NCBI RefSeq assembly: GCF_003046315.1
Contig: NZ_PZZP01000001.1
Coordinates: forward strand, 2,108,001-2,172,000
Direction: 5' to 3'
DNA from: Desmospora activa DSM 45169
GTDB lineage: Bacteria; Bacillota; Bacilli; Thermoactinomycetales; DSM-45169
Length of the DNA: 64,000 nt
Position numbers and translations under genes: made by a program. This document shows positions 36,787 through 46,981 of the stretch, piece by piece. How positions within the stretch are numbered: the first letter of the stretch is position 1; each line of letters begins with the position of its first letter. The notes under the pieces are model-generated. The model saw only the letters and a list, made by a program, of their open reading frames with translations, had not been told where the DNA came from and made no database searches.

Positions 36787-38457
36787 TCATTCACTCCACA
36801 GCTTTACCCGCTGCTTGACCAGTTTTGTATACTCCGCTTCCATCTCTTCCACCCCGATTTTATCGAGGTCCTTCATAAACTGATCCCACACCTTGTCAAA
36901 ATTATCGGGATCGGCCAAGATGGCTTCTGGAATCCGTTTATAGACGATATCTTTTGCCCGTTGTTCCTGTACCTTTAGTTTCGATTCATTTGGAATCGAG
37001 ATATCCCAAGCCGCTCCCCACGGTTTTACCGGAAACTCGTCCGCTTGTGGAAACAGGTCCTTCCATGTTTTCGCCCCATACGCCGCCAGCACTTCTTTTT
37101 CAATATCGGAGTAATCGTTGACGATCTGATCCGGATGCTTTGTCGTTATATAGTTGTCGGTGGAATCCTTCACTCCGTCACCATACCGGAGCGAAATGTG
37201 ATAACTTCCGATGCCCGATTCCCGGTCAAAATTGGCTGCATCGTTGTTGCGCCGTTCTTGCACTTCCTTCGGGATTACCCGTTTTCCGTCTTCATCGTAC
37301 TCATAGTGCTTTCCTTCCACCCCCCAATAGTTTAGGATCTGGCCTTCTTCTGATGCCATCCAATCCAAGAATTTGATGGCACGAACCGGATCTTTGCAAG
37401 ACTTAGTAATTCCGATTCCCCACCCGCCCAAAAAGCCGTTGTCCTGAAAGGCGGGGTCCTTATATTTTTCCGAGAGTGTCACATGATAGTGGCCATAGGT
37501 CCGTTCCTGCTTTCCCGCCTTTTTTAGCGCTTTTTCCCCGTCTTGATATTGCCATTGGGCATCGATCAAAGCGAGCACCCGCCCGCTGGCTATTTTCGAT
37601 TTATACTGGTCATAGCTCTGGACAAAGCTTTCCGGATCGAGCAAACCGATATCGTTCATATGATTTAACCAGCGAAAATACTCTTTTTCCTCCGGCCGAC
37701 GATAATGGAGCGTCGCTTCATACGTTTGGGGATCGATATAAAACTCGCCGTCATCGGAACCCCCCGTCGTTTTAAAGCCTGGGTTGGAAACGGAGATCAA
37801 GAAGCGCCAATCATCCCCTAAAAGAGACAAGCCGATCGTCTTCTGTCCGTTGATGGTCGGATGCTTCTCCATATATTTTTTGATCGCGTTTTCAAAATCT
37901 TTCACCGTTCGAATCTCTGGATAACCCAACTCCTTGACGACGGCATGTTGCAGATTAAAGGTTCCTTCTGCATCAAACGGAGTATGCTCGACGGTATTAA
38001 TCGTCGGGATGAAGTAAATGGAGGGGTCGTCATTGCTGTACCGCAGCCGCCCCATATCGTCGCCGATCATTTTTTTGATGTTGGGTGCGTGCTTCTCGAT
38101 CAACGGTTCCAAATCTACCATCGCATTGGAGTCAACCAGAAGCTCAGCGGCCCCCTTTGGTGAAATAAGGTCGGGATAGTCCCCGCTGGCTGCGATCAAG
38201 GCAATTTTTTCATCAGGATTACCAACGGCAAATTCAGCGTTTAGCTTCACACCTGTCCGTTTGGTTATCGCTTGCCCCACATCATCTTCCATCTTGTTCC
38301 AAGCCGGATTGGGATCAGCAAAAAAGGCGGAAAACGTGATCGGGTTGTCCGGGTCCAATTCCCCAGTCGCATCATCCGCTTTGTCGTTGGTACACCCGGC
38401 AACCAGCAGGAAAACCGCCGACAGAAGCGCAAACTCCCTTCGCTTTTTCCATACCAT
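36787..38457 (-). CDS. Extracellular sugar-binding lipoprotein of an ABC importer
   Basis: 556 residues with lipobox LVAGC (Cys near 22), so membrane-anchored. The size and features (ITFSAFFADPNPAWNK, ALIAASGDYPDLI, FLDWMASEEGQILNYWGVEG) match the long LplA/YtcQ family of oligosaccharide-binding proteins. The ATG at 38457 has GGAGG nine bases upstream; the ATG two codons earlier is too close. It pairs with the two permeases upstream. Confidence 0.92.
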   Translation of the reverse strand: MVWKKRREFALLSAVFLLVAGCTNDKADDATGELDPDNPITFSAFFADPNPAWNKMEDDVGQAITKRTGVKLNAEFAVGNPDEKIALIAASGDYPDLISPKGAAELLVDSNAMVDLEPLIEKHAPNIKKMIGDDMGRLRYSNDDPSIYFIPTINTVEHTPFDAEGTFNLQHAVVKELGYPEIRTVKDFENAIKKYMEKHPTINGQKTIGLSLLGDDWRFLISVSNPGFKTTGGSDDGEFYIDPQTYEATLHYRRPEEKEYFRWLNHMNDIGLLDPESFVQSYDQYKSKIASGRVLALIDAQWQYQDGEKALKKAGKQERTYGHYHVTLSEKYKDPAFQDNGFLGGWGIGITKSCKDPVRAIKFLDWMASEEGQILNYWGVEGKHYEYDEDGKRVIPKEVQERRNNDAANFDRESGIGSYHISLRYGDGVKDSTDNYITTKHPDQIVNDYSDIEKEVLAAYGAKTWKDLFPQADEFPVKPWGAAWDISIPNESKLKVQEQRAKDIVYKRIPEAILADPDNFDKVWDQFMKDLDKIGVEEMEAEYTKLVKQRVKLWSE

Positions 38458-38479
38458 GCTCATACGCCTCCTTTTTGCA

Positions 38480-39385
38480 TCAATGTTTAACCGAGCCTAG
38501 GGTCATCCCTTTGATGAAATACCGCTGCACAAACGGATAGACAAACAGAATCGGGATCACGGTCACCATTGTGATCGCCATCTTGAGCGAATCCGGCGAT
38601 ACCCGCCCCGCCAGCTCCGGATCGGCAGAACGCATGGCGGCTTCATTGCCGGTTTGTGCACTTTGTAATATCTTCATCAGCTCATATTGCAGGGTTGTCA
38701 GATGCGGACTGGACCCGTTGTAAAGATAGGTATCAAACCAGGCATTCCACTGCCCCACCGCTAGAAACAGAGCAATGGTGGCGATAACCGGCTTACAGAG
38801 CGGCAGAATTACCCGCCAGTAGATGACGAAATCGTTGGCCCCGTCTAGTTTTGCCGACTCCTGCAATTCATAGGGCAGGGCGTCGATAAAGGAACGAATC
38901 ATAAAAACATAGAAAGCGTTAACCATTCCCGGCAAAACGTACACCCAAAAGGAATTCATCAAACCCAGATCCCGGATCAACATATAGACCGGAATCATCC
39001 CCCCGGAAAAATAGAGCGTCAACACCAGAAACAGCGATACAAATCGGCGCCCTTGAAAATCGCGGCGGCTTAAGGTGTACGCCAGCATCGTCCCACTAAT
39101 CAAGCCCAAGACCGTCCCGATGACAGTACGCAGAACGGAATTGACAAAACCGGTTAACAGGGTGGAGTGGTTAAATACCGCCAGATAATTATCCAACGTA
39201 AATTCCCGGGGCCAGATGGTAATGCCGCCTCGAACCGTATCGGTGGAATCGTTCAACGAGATGGCCAACACATGTAAAAACGGAAACAAGGTAACCACCA
39301 TCACCAGCAGCAAAACCGAGTAATTCAAAATATAGAAGCATTGATCCGCGAGGGTCGACTTGGTCCACCGTTGAACTCTCTCCAT
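38480..39385 (-). CDS. Carbohydrate ABC transporter permease (LplC/YtcP type)
   Basis: 301 residues, six membrane helices. The EAA loop reads ELQESAKLDGANDFVIYWRVILPLCKP. Ends KGMTLGSVKH, a tail typical of this family. The ATG at 39385 follows GAGGAGG; the TTG at 39403 would overlap the preceding gene. No ATPase gene lies in the locus, so a shared MsmX-type ATPase must power the importer. Confidence 0.93.
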   Translation of the reverse strand: MERVQRWTKSTLADQCFYILNYSVLLLVMVVTLFPFLHVLAISLNDSTDTVRGGITIWPREFTLDNYLAVFNHSTLLTGFVNSVLRTVIGTVLGLISGTMLAYTLSRRDFQGRRFVSLFLVLTLYFSGGMIPVYMLIRDLGLMNSFWVYVLPGMVNAFYVFMIRSFIDALPYELQESAKLDGANDFVIYWRVILPLCKPVIATIALFLAVGQWNAWFDTYLYNGSSPHLTTLQYELMKILQSAQTGNEAAMRSADPELAGRVSPDSLKMAITMVTVIPILFVYPFVQRYFIKGMTLGSVKH

Positions 39386-39399
39386 ACCGGCCGCCCTCC

Positions 39400-40377
39400 T
39401 CAATAAACGCTTTCTTTGCTGTATTTTTTAAACAGATAGTTGGCTGTAAATAGCAGGATCATCGCAATCACAGAATTAAAGATACTGATGGCTGTACCGA
39501 AGGAGAAGCGATTAAGACCGATTCCGTAGTTGAGGGCATACAACTCCACCACTTCGGCATAATCGACCACGAGCGGATTGCCCAACAACAATTGTCTTTC
39601 AAAGCCGATGCTCATCAAATTGCCGATAGACAAAATCAACAAGACGATGATGGTGGAGCGAATCCCCGGCAGGGTCACATGCCACATCTGCCGAAACCGT
39701 CCTGCTCCATCCGCCTTTGCCGCTTCATATAGCTCCGGGCTCACCCCTGACATCGCAGCTAGAAAAATAATCGAATTCCACCCCATCTCCTTCCATAAGT
39801 CGGATAGGGTCACAATGCCCCAAAACCAGGTTTCTTTCGCCATAAAGGGGATCGGTTGATCGACGAGGTTTAACGCCAGCAATCCCTCATTGATCATCCC
39901 ATCACTGGTAGACAACAGTTTCGTCACAATACCCGCCACCACAACCCAGGAAACAAAGTGCGGCAGATAGGAAACGGTTTGCACGGTTCGTTTAAACAAT
40001 TCCTGGCGAACTTCATTCAACAAGAGCGCAAACACGATCGGCACGGTAAAGCCGGCGACCAGCCCCATTACCGCCATAGCAAAGGTATTGCGAAGAACCC
40101 GATAAAACCGCTCATCGCTAAACAAATCGATAAAGTGCTGAAAACCCACCCATTCCTGTTCAAAGAACGATAGCCCCGGCGAGTAATTCTGAAAGGCCAT
40201 CGTCCACCCCCAGACCGGTACATAATGAAATACAAACACCCACACAACAAAGGGAAGGGACATCGCGTACAAGTAGCGCTGCCGCCAAAATACCTTCCAA
40301 AAACGCTTCTGTGTTTTTGTCTGCCTCCCCGGTGTTTTTACGGGTGGCAACGGTTCAATATTCCCTCTCAACCGCAT
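39400..40377 (-). CDS. Carbohydrate ABC transporter permease (LplB/YteP type)
   Basis: 325 residues, six membrane helices. EAA loop: ELYEAAKADGAGRFRQMWHVTLPGI. NYLFKKYSKESVY ends the protein. The first gene of the five-gene run permease-permease-binding protein-GH5-GH31. AAGGAGG is only two or three bases before the ATG, so the in-frame TTG two codons later (spacing about 8) may be the real start. A cre-like site lies 57 bases upstream. Confidence 0.92.
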   Translation of the reverse strand: MRLRGNIEPLPPVKTPGRQTKTQKRFWKVFWRQRYLYAMSLPFVVWVFVFHYVPVWGWTMAFQNYSPGLSFFEQEWVGFQHFIDLFSDERFYRVLRNTFAMAVMGLVAGFTVPIVFALLLNEVRQELFKRTVQTVSYLPHFVSWVVVAGIVTKLLSTSDGMINEGLLALNLVDQPIPFMAKETWFWGIVTLSDLWKEMGWNSIIFLAAMSGVSPELYEAAKADGAGRFRQMWHVTLPGIRSTIIVLLILSIGNLMSIGFERQLLLGNPLVVDYAEVVELYALNYGIGLNRFSFGTAISIFNSVIAMILLFTANYLFKKYSKESVY

Positions 40378-40433
40378 CCCTCCTTGCTTGAAGTATGCCT
40401 TTTTTCAGTCGCACTTTTCTGATATCAACATTG

Positions 40434-40447
40434 TGATAGCGCTTCCA
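40434..40447. promoter_or_regulatory. Probable cre site (CcpA operator) for the glycan transport operon
   Basis: TGATAGCGCTTCCA fits TGNNANCGNTNNCA exactly. It sits in the 148-base gap before the permease gene, so carbon catabolite repression of the transporter-hydrolase operon is likely. Confidence 0.65.
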
Positions 40448-40525
40448 TCCCAGCATACATCAACCTTCCCTCTCCCAATACCCCAAAGGTTTTACTTCTT
40501 TTCATATAAAAATTAGACATGGACA

Positions 40526-42220
40526 TCAGGTGTGGGATTCTGGTGAAAAAAAGCGACGCACGGTTTCATAGGCCAATTTCGGCCGACGATATTCATCGAC
40601 AATTCCTTTGCTGTTCATGGTTTTCGCTCGTGTCAACAGCCACCCTTCCCCTTCAGTGACACGGCAATCACAAAACTGCCAGATGAAAACACCGGCGATC
40701 GCTTCTCTGCTCAAAAACGCCTGCAGGCAGCGACCGATAATCTCCGCTTGCCTTTCTTCCGTTCCTTTTACTTTTGTCAAAGAGCGGTAGCCATAAAAAC
40801 CATCTCCACCAAACTCGCTGATGATCATCGGTTTTCCTTTTCCGCCGTTTTGCTCCGCCCATTGATACAAACGGTCGCTCAAGTCACCGGGCTCGTCCTC
40901 GATATACCAACCGGGATAAATATTAAACGAAAGGATATCCGCCAAATCCAAGCATCGGTCTGTAAAGTGCTTATCCGATGCAAAGCTGACCGGGCGGGAA
41001 CGATCCATTGTCCGGATTTGATGCAATTGGGTTTTATAATGGACTCTTCCTTCCTCCGTGTCGCTGCTACATTCGTTTAATACGCCCCAGATGATGATGC
41101 TGGGGTGATTATAATGGTGTTGCACCATCTCGCGGTTGCAGGTTTTACACTGATTTGCAAAGAGCGGGTGCCGCATCCGTTCCAAATCCAAGCCTCGTGC
41201 ATGATTTTCTTCCCAAACATAGATTCCACGCTCATCGCATAAATCCAGAAAGCGCTCGTCATGGGGATAATGAGCGGTTCGCACCGCATTGGCTCCCATC
41301 TGCTCCATCAAGTCTAAATCCTGCACCATCAGTTGCAACGGAAAGCTGGACCCAACCAAGGGATGATCTTCATGGCGACAAAATCCTTTCAATGTCACCG
41401 CCTTGCCGTTGATTCGGATTTGACCGTCTGCAACTTCGATTTGACGAAAACCGACACGCTCAATCCAATCATCGAGCGGATGCTTCTCCTCCGCCCGATA
41501 CAGCTGCACGGATAAATAATAAAGCTGCGGATCTTGATGGGACCATGGTTTAACCGTAGGAAAGCAAACGGTACTCTGGTGTTTAACCGTGGACTGTACA
41601 GCAAGGTGAAGCGTTTGCGCGATACAGGTCTCACCCGCCAAATCGGCTTGCAGGGTGATGGTTTTGGATTCGGCGGCCAGATTGGTTATCCACGTCTCGA
41701 TATCGGCCCACCAGTTGCCATCCTGATAAAAGGGCGTAAAATGGACCCGATCAATAAAAACATCTGCTATGCGTTCCAGCGCTACCGGCCGGATCAATCC
41801 GCCGTAGGTATAATAATCGTTGGGAATATGAAGAGCGGACTCCGGTGTAAAACGGTTGTCGACAAGCACGGTCAGTTCGTGATTTCCGGCGCTCACATCG
41901 GGGACAACGACATAAAAAGGGGTATATGCATTATAATGATGGGCGATATGATGACCGTCCCAGTAAACGTCGGCTGTGTGGCTCACCCCTTTAAACTCCA
42001 AACGAATAGGGGTTTGTTGTTCCAGTTGAATCTCCTTCCGGTACCAACCCCTGCCGCGATACGTATTAAGCTCCGGATGGGACTCCCAGCAGCCCGGAAC
42101 CGGCAGCCGATAGTCATAGCAATCGGGAATAGCAGGATGACCCTCGACTGGCGCAAAATCCCACATCCCTTCCAATTCCGTTACAGCGCGAACCCGATGT
42201 TTACAATATAAACGAATCAT
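40526..42220 (-). CDS. GH2 glycosidase (beta-galactosidase/beta-glucuronidase-like)
   Basis: 564 residues: N-terminal jelly-roll (VPGCWESHPELNTYRGRGWYRKEI), Ig-like domain, and TIM barrel with acid/base E383 in WGVLNECSSD and nucleophile E469 in IISEFGGDG. No signal peptide, so cytosolic. Exact specificity is not readable; in a xyloglucan locus a beta-galactosidase that trims galactosyl side chains would fit, and beta-glucuronidase is the alternative. It starts 12 bases after the response regulator and probably shares its transcript. Confidence 0.88.
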   Translation of the reverse strand: MIRLYCKHRVRAVTELEGMWDFAPVEGHPAIPDCYDYRLPVPGCWESHPELNTYRGRGWYRKEIQLEQQTPIRLEFKGVSHTADVYWDGHHIAHHYNAYTPFYVVVPDVSAGNHELTVLVDNRFTPESALHIPNDYYTYGGLIRPVALERIADVFIDRVHFTPFYQDGNWWADIETWITNLAAESKTITLQADLAGETCIAQTLHLAVQSTVKHQSTVCFPTVKPWSHQDPQLYYLSVQLYRAEEKHPLDDWIERVGFRQIEVADGQIRINGKAVTLKGFCRHEDHPLVGSSFPLQLMVQDLDLMEQMGANAVRTAHYPHDERFLDLCDERGIYVWEENHARGLDLERMRHPLFANQCKTCNREMVQHHYNHPSIIIWGVLNECSSDTEEGRVHYKTQLHQIRTMDRSRPVSFASDKHFTDRCLDLADILSFNIYPGWYIEDEPGDLSDRLYQWAEQNGGKGKPMIISEFGGDGFYGYRSLTKVKGTEERQAEIIGRCLQAFLSREAIAGVFIWQFCDCRVTEGEGWLLTRAKTMNSKGIVDEYRRPKLAYETVRRFFSPESHT

Positions 42221-42232
42221 TGCTTCACATCC

Positions 42233-43786
42233 TCACGATTGATTGGCGTTAACCGTTTTCCGGTAAGTCGATGGAGACATCTTGACATATTTTTTAAACT
42301 TACTATGAAAGTAGTCCACATTGCGATATCCCACCTCTTCCGCCACTTCGTATACTTTTTTGCCCTTTGCCAGCAGTTCTTTCGCTTTATCGATCCGCAC
42401 CCGATCCACATACGTATTAAAAAGCTGACCGGTATGTTTTTTAAACAGTTTCCCAAGATAAGCGCTGTTGTAGTGTAGTGCTTGTGCCAGCTTTTCCAAC
42501 TTCAGATTGTCGGCGTAATGGAGATGGATCAAATGCAGCATTCTCTTGGGCAATGTTTCTTCATCGATACCGATCACTTCCTGTACAAACTGGTTCAACA
42601 GCCTCCGCACATACTCTTCCAGCGCCGCGATGTCCGGTTGGGTATGGATGTCTAATAGTTGTACGTGATACCGTTGGGCGTGAGGAAGGCTCGGTTTGAC
42701 CCGATAAATGTTGTTTAACGTTTGAGAGAGAATATAGACCCAATCATTTATAATTTGTCTCTCCGTCGCATGTGCCTGTATCATGCGCTCCACGATCTCC
42801 CGAATGACTGTTTCTACCGACTCGATCTGACTTACCTGTAACGCATATGTCAGCCTTTGCACCCATTCATCCCAATCACGCCGTCTCTTGTTGTCGGTGG
42901 TCTTCTCGTCGACCGGAAGAGCGGGTTTTTCCGCCCGCATGACGATCCCTTTTGTCAGGACAAATCGTTGATTCAACCCTGCGGAGGCGAGTGTATACGA
43001 TTGTTTAATCGCTTGGAACCGATCCACTTCTCCCCCTAACACCGCATACAAATCACAGCCATATGTACGCGCAATCGATTCCAGTTCTGCTTGGATCCAG
43101 GATAAATCCTTATCCCGCACTTCACCCTGCAGCCATACACCCACATAAGGCTCAATTGGACTGGTAAAAACCGTTGCCCGCTTCCATCGCTCTAACCGTT
43201 TTCTTAAATCCGCTTTTACCGCAGCGAGCAGGTCGGGGTTGATCTCGCTATCTGTTTCCACATAAACGAGCAAAACCCGATGGCCCCTCACCTTTGGATC
43301 AATAGCGGAAACGATGGAAGAGTCAACTTGTCCGCCGACGATAGCAGACTGAAGCAACCGTTCCCATTGCCATTCCTTCGCTTCCTCCCGCTGACGTCTC
43401 CGCTGCTGCTTCTCCCTCAATTTGGTTTGAATCCCTGCGATATACTCCACCATCTCTTCATCATCGATCGGTTTCAACAAATATCCATCCACATGAAAAC
43501 GAATCATCTGCTGGGCGTAAGCAAAGTCAGCATACCCGCTCAACACTAATATCGATGTATCCGGGTCCTGCTGGCGGATCGCTTCAATCAATTCCACTCC
43601 ATCCATGACCGGCATACGGATATCGACAATCATCAAATCGGGAGAGAGACGCTGATAGTGTTGTAAGGCCTCTTTGCCGTTGGCCGCTACATCATCAATA
43701 CGAAAACCGTAATCGCTCCACGGGATAATCGTTTTTAACCCTTCCTGTATCACCGGTTCATCGTCTACAATCAAGACGTTGAACAT
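42233..43786 (-). CDS. AraC-type response regulator (YesN family)
   Basis: 517 residues. Receiver domain at the start (MFNVLIVDDEPVIQEGLKTI) with the phospho-acceptor Asp in PDLMIVDIRMPVMDG and the conserved Lys in LLKPID, a ~240-residue middle region, and two AraC helix-turn-helix motifs at the end (LEKLAQALHYNSAYLGKLFKKH; AEEVGYRNVDYFHSKFKKY). AAGGAGG precedes the ATG at 43786, which lies inside the kinase gene. YesN-type regulators activate neighbouring glycan genes. Confidence 0.95.
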   Translation of the reverse strand: MFNVLIVDDEPVIQEGLKTIIPWSDYGFRIDDVAANGKEALQHYQRLSPDLMIVDIRMPVMDGVELIEAIRQQDPDTSILVLSGYADFAYAQQMIRFHVDGYLLKPIDDEEMVEYIAGIQTKLREKQQRRRQREEAKEWQWERLLQSAIVGGQVDSSIVSAIDPKVRGHRVLLVYVETDSEINPDLLAAVKADLRKRLERWKRATVFTSPIEPYVGVWLQGEVRDKDLSWIQAELESIARTYGCDLYAVLGGEVDRFQAIKQSYTLASAGLNQRFVLTKGIVMRAEKPALPVDEKTTDNKRRRDWDEWVQRLTYALQVSQIESVETVIREIVERMIQAHATERQIINDWVYILSQTLNNIYRVKPSLPHAQRYHVQLLDIHTQPDIAALEEYVRRLLNQFVQEVIGIDEETLPKRMLHLIHLHYADNLKLEKLAQALHYNSAYLGKLFKKHTGQLFNTYVDRVRIDKAKELLAKGKKVYEVAEEVGYRNVDYFHSKFKKYVKMSPSTYRKTVNANQS

Positions 43787-45561
43787 GATTTTCCCTCCTT
43801 CAGCGGAATGATAAAACGAACGATCGTCCCCTTGCCGGGGCTGCTCTCGATCCACAATCCACTCTGACCTCCGTAAGTCAGCCGCAAGCGGGAATGAACA
43901 TTGTGCAACCCGATGTGGTTATCCGTCGGTTGTTCGAGATCCAGCGATTCCATGATCGTTTTCCACTTCTCCGAAGTGATGCCGATGCCGTCGTCTTCCA
44001 CTTCAATCTGAAGGCTACCATCGACGCATTGCGCCTGTACCTTCACCCTCCCTCCTTTTTCATTTTTCTCGATACCGTGGATGACAGCGTTTTCAACAAG
44101 CGGCTGAATAACCAAGGCGGGAATCCTGATGACGGCCGCCTGTTGATCCATGTGCAATTCATAGCGCAGACGCTCTTTATGCCGAAATTGCTGGATTTCC
44201 AGATAGGAGCGAACCATCTCCATCTCGTCTTTCAATGTGACGGTCCCTCCCTGAATCTCGATTTTTTTACGCATCAGCTTCCCAAGGGATTTTATGGCGG
44301 AAGCGATCTCCCGCTCGCCGTTGATATGGGCCTTCATCCGCAAGGACTCTAATACGTTAAACAAAAAATGGGGATGAATCTGACTCGCCATCATTTTTAA
44401 TTTGATCTCGTTTTGCTTTTTCTGCAATTGATTTTTCTGCTCATGGGAGCGTTTAACTTCCGATATGAGCGATTTGAGATTATGTACCATCGTGTTAAAC
44501 CGTTTCGACAATATTCCGATTTCATCATTTCCATCGATCTTGATCGCCGTCTCCAGATTACCGGCGGCAACTACGCGCATATGTCGTTCCAATTTTAACA
44601 ACCGTTGTGACAACAGATTGGAAAAATTGTAGATCAGCACACCGACAATGATGCCCCCCACCAACACGACACTAAAACTCATTAAGCTAATCCGATTCGC
44701 TTCACGGACAATCTCGTCGATGGCAAAAACAGAGACGACCTTGACACCGTTGGCATTTCCATCCGGTTGCAAATCCGCTACGATGATGGTGGAACGTTCT
44801 CCGTCGACCTCTCCTTCCTTCATCCCTGGCGTCTCAGTATAAAGGTTGATATCCCCATCGATCTCACCCAGGTTTTTTCCGAGCCAATCCGGGCGATTAA
44901 TAGCAACGATGGTATTGTTTTCATCCACGATCATCGTTAAAAACGATTCCTGATCGAGAATCCAATGGAGATAATCTTGGTTGACCGCGATCACCAACAC
45001 ACCGTGACGTTGAAATTCGGAAAAGGGCACCATCCGGATCAAACTGAGTTGGCTTTGATTCTTGGTCTTATCCTCAAGATAGTACCATCCGATCTTCCCC
45101 CTTCCCTCCAATGCCGATTGATACCAGAAGGAATTCTCCACGTGGGTGTCGATTTGAAAGATCCTCCCGTTTTCCATCAGGGTAGGGTTAGCGATATAAA
45201 AACGAATACCGGAAATCTCAGGATAAATGCGCACATAATGATCAAAAGAGGTATACTCCCGATACGCGTGAACCACATCGTAAGTCGATTGATAACGGGT
45301 ATTTACCAGTGTTGCAAACCGTTTATCAAATAGAAAATGGCTAGAGATATCACTGGGAACTTTCAACACTTCCGCCGTTCGCTTCTGCACCCTCTCCACA
45401 TTGGTGTTCGCCTGTTCAATCGCGTTATCCAGTGCCATCTGCCGCAATTCAAAGGCAAGGATCGGACCGATGACCAACATGGGCACAAACACGACCAAAA
45501 TAAAGGAGAGCACCAACTTATGCCTGATCTTTACGTTATGAAACGACCCAAAGCCCCTCAT
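43771..45561 (-). CDS. Sensor histidine kinase (YesM family)
   Basis: 596 residues: membrane helix (about 14-36), ~250-residue extracellular dCache-like sensor, second helix (about 285-310), HAMP linker (LERHMRVVAAGNLETAIKID), His_kinase domain with SQIHPHFLFNVLESLR, and HATPase with VENAVIHGIEKN and DDGIGI. It senses a sugar outside and phosphorylates the response regulator, whose start it overlaps by 16 bases. The ATG at 45561 follows AAAGGAG. The 45562-46005 stretch upstream has no gene; it must hold the promoter, but I see no good match. Confidence 0.94.
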   Translation of the reverse strand: MRGFGSFHNVKIRHKLVLSFILVVFVPMLVIGPILAFELRQMALDNAIEQANTNVERVQKRTAEVLKVPSDISSHFLFDKRFATLVNTRYQSTYDVVHAYREYTSFDHYVRIYPEISGIRFYIANPTLMENGRIFQIDTHVENSFWYQSALEGRGKIGWYYLEDKTKNQSQLSLIRMVPFSEFQRHGVLVIAVNQDYLHWILDQESFLTMIVDENNTIVAINRPDWLGKNLGEIDGDINLYTETPGMKEGEVDGERSTIIVADLQPDGNANGVKVVSVFAIDEIVREANRISLMSFSVVLVGGIIVGVLIYNFSNLLSQRLLKLERHMRVVAAGNLETAIKIDGNDEIGILSKRFNTMVHNLKSLISEVKRSHEQKNQLQKKQNEIKLKMMASQIHPHFLFNVLESLRMKAHINGEREIASAIKSLGKLMRKKIEIQGGTVTLKDEMEMVRSYLEIQQFRHKERLRYELHMDQQAAVIRIPALVIQPLVENAVIHGIEKNEKGGRVKVQAQCVDGSLQIEVEDDGIGITSEKWKTIMESLDLEQPTDNHIGLHNVHSRLRLTYGGQSGLWIESSPGKGTIVRFIIPLKEGKSCSTS

Positions 45562-46005
45562 CTCCAATCCGGCTCCTTTTGGTGTAAAGTGGCAAAAAGT
45601 GAATCCATGTTGGCCACTAACTCTGTATCAAGTTCGGAAATATTACTATTCAGATTATTTTAAGTGTACCATACGACAAGACTGCTCTTCCATTTTACGT
45701 ACCGTACTGATCACCCTAAATTCCGCTCTTAACCCGCCCCGACTCCGCGTGGGATGGCAGGCTCACCGCGGGGATTGTTCGACCCGTCATGCAACCACGG
45801 TTTCCAAATACGGATTGCTTCCACTGGCAAACGGGGTGTATACTCCAATGGATAGGGGAAGCGCTTTCCACCCCTCAAACCATCCTCATCCTCCGTTCTG
45901 TTGATGATGAGTGGAATTTTTGAAAGCGAACCGTGCCATTGTTGCACAGAAACGAAAACGTCATCCATTGATAATGATACAACATCCAAACAATCAGGTG
46001 ATCCT

Positions 46006-46950
46006 ATGACACAACCCTCATCATTTTCTCCCTATCATACTTTTGATCGAATCGAATGGAGCCGTCTGGGAGGTGGCATCCCCCTCTCCATGTCCGCGGG
46101 TGAACTGGAACGAGTGCGCGGACGTAACGACCCCATCACATTGGCCGAAGTATCGGAGATTTATCTGCCATTGGCTAAATTGATCTACTTTCTGGCGGAT
46201 CGCAACCACGCAGGACAAAAAGCAACCCATCTGTTTCTCGGCAAGATTCCGCCCAAAGTACCTTTTATCATCGGCATCGCCGGTAGCGTCGCCGCGGGCA
46301 AAAGCACAGCGGCACGCCTATTGCAAATTTTATTAGGCCGACTTCCCCACCGTCCCCGTGTTGACTTGGTCACGACCGACGGATTTCTCTATCCCAAAGC
46401 AGTCTTGGAAGAACGGGGATTGATGAAGCGAAAAGGCTTTCCTGAGAGTTATGATATCCGTAGGCTGCTTCGCTTTTTAGCCGAAATTAAAACGGGGAAA
46501 CCCACAGTAGAAGCGCCGGTCTATTCGCATCTCACATATGATATCGTGCCGGAAGAGCGACAAGTGATCCGTCAACCTGACCTGTTGATCCTGGAGGGGC
46601 TCAATATCCTACAATCTCCCCCTCCCGGCGAAAAAGCTCCCCATCTGACGGTCTCCGATTTTCTCGACTTTTCCTTCTATGTGGATGCGTGCGAAGAGGA
46701 TCTAGCCCGTTGGTATGTGGAACGCTTCCAATTGTTGCGGAAAACCGCCTTTCGCCAACCCGAATCCTACTTTCGCCGCTATGCCGATCTAACAGTGGAA
46801 GAAGCGGAAAAAACCGCTCGATCCATCTGGAAGGAAATCAACGCCCGCAATTTAGCGGAAAATATCGCCCCTACCCGCGCACGAGCCCGCCTGATTCTGG
46901 AAAAGGATTCGGATCACGCCATTCGCCAAATTCAGCTGCGCCGGTTTTGA
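46006..46950 (+). CDS. coaA: Type I pantothenate kinase CoaA
   Basis: 314 residues, P-loop [34 protein letters not shown] and LEGLNILQ, all classical CoaA signatures. It catalyses the first step of coenzyme A synthesis and is usually feedback-inhibited by CoA. The ATG at 46006 follows CAGGTGATC; the longer frame from 45901 has no ribosome site. Transcribed alone, divergent from the glycan locus. Confidence 0.96.
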   Translation: MTQPSSFSPYHTFDRIEWSRLGGGIPLSMSAGELERVRGRNDPITLAEVSEIYLPLAKLIYFLADRNHAGQKATHLFLGKIPPKVPFIIGIAGSVAAGKSTAARLLQILLGRLPHRPRVDLVTTDGFLYPKAVLEERGLMKRKGFPESYDIRRLLRFLAEIKTGKPTVEAPVYSHLTYDIVPEERQVIRQPDLLILEGLNILQSPPPGEKAPHLTVSDFLDFSFYVDACEEDLARWYVERFQLLRKTAFRQPESYFRRYADLTVEEAEKTARSIWKEINARNLAENIAPTRARARLILEKDSDHAIRQIQLRRF

Positions 46951-46981
46951 ACCATGAGAAAATCTCATGAGCAGGATCAGT

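Noticed and set aside
45855-45872. GGAAAGCGCTTCCC palindrome, cre-like core, between the sensor kinase and coaA
   Set aside because: The outer TG and CA are replaced and it lies ~300 bases from the kinase start; not supported as a CcpA site.
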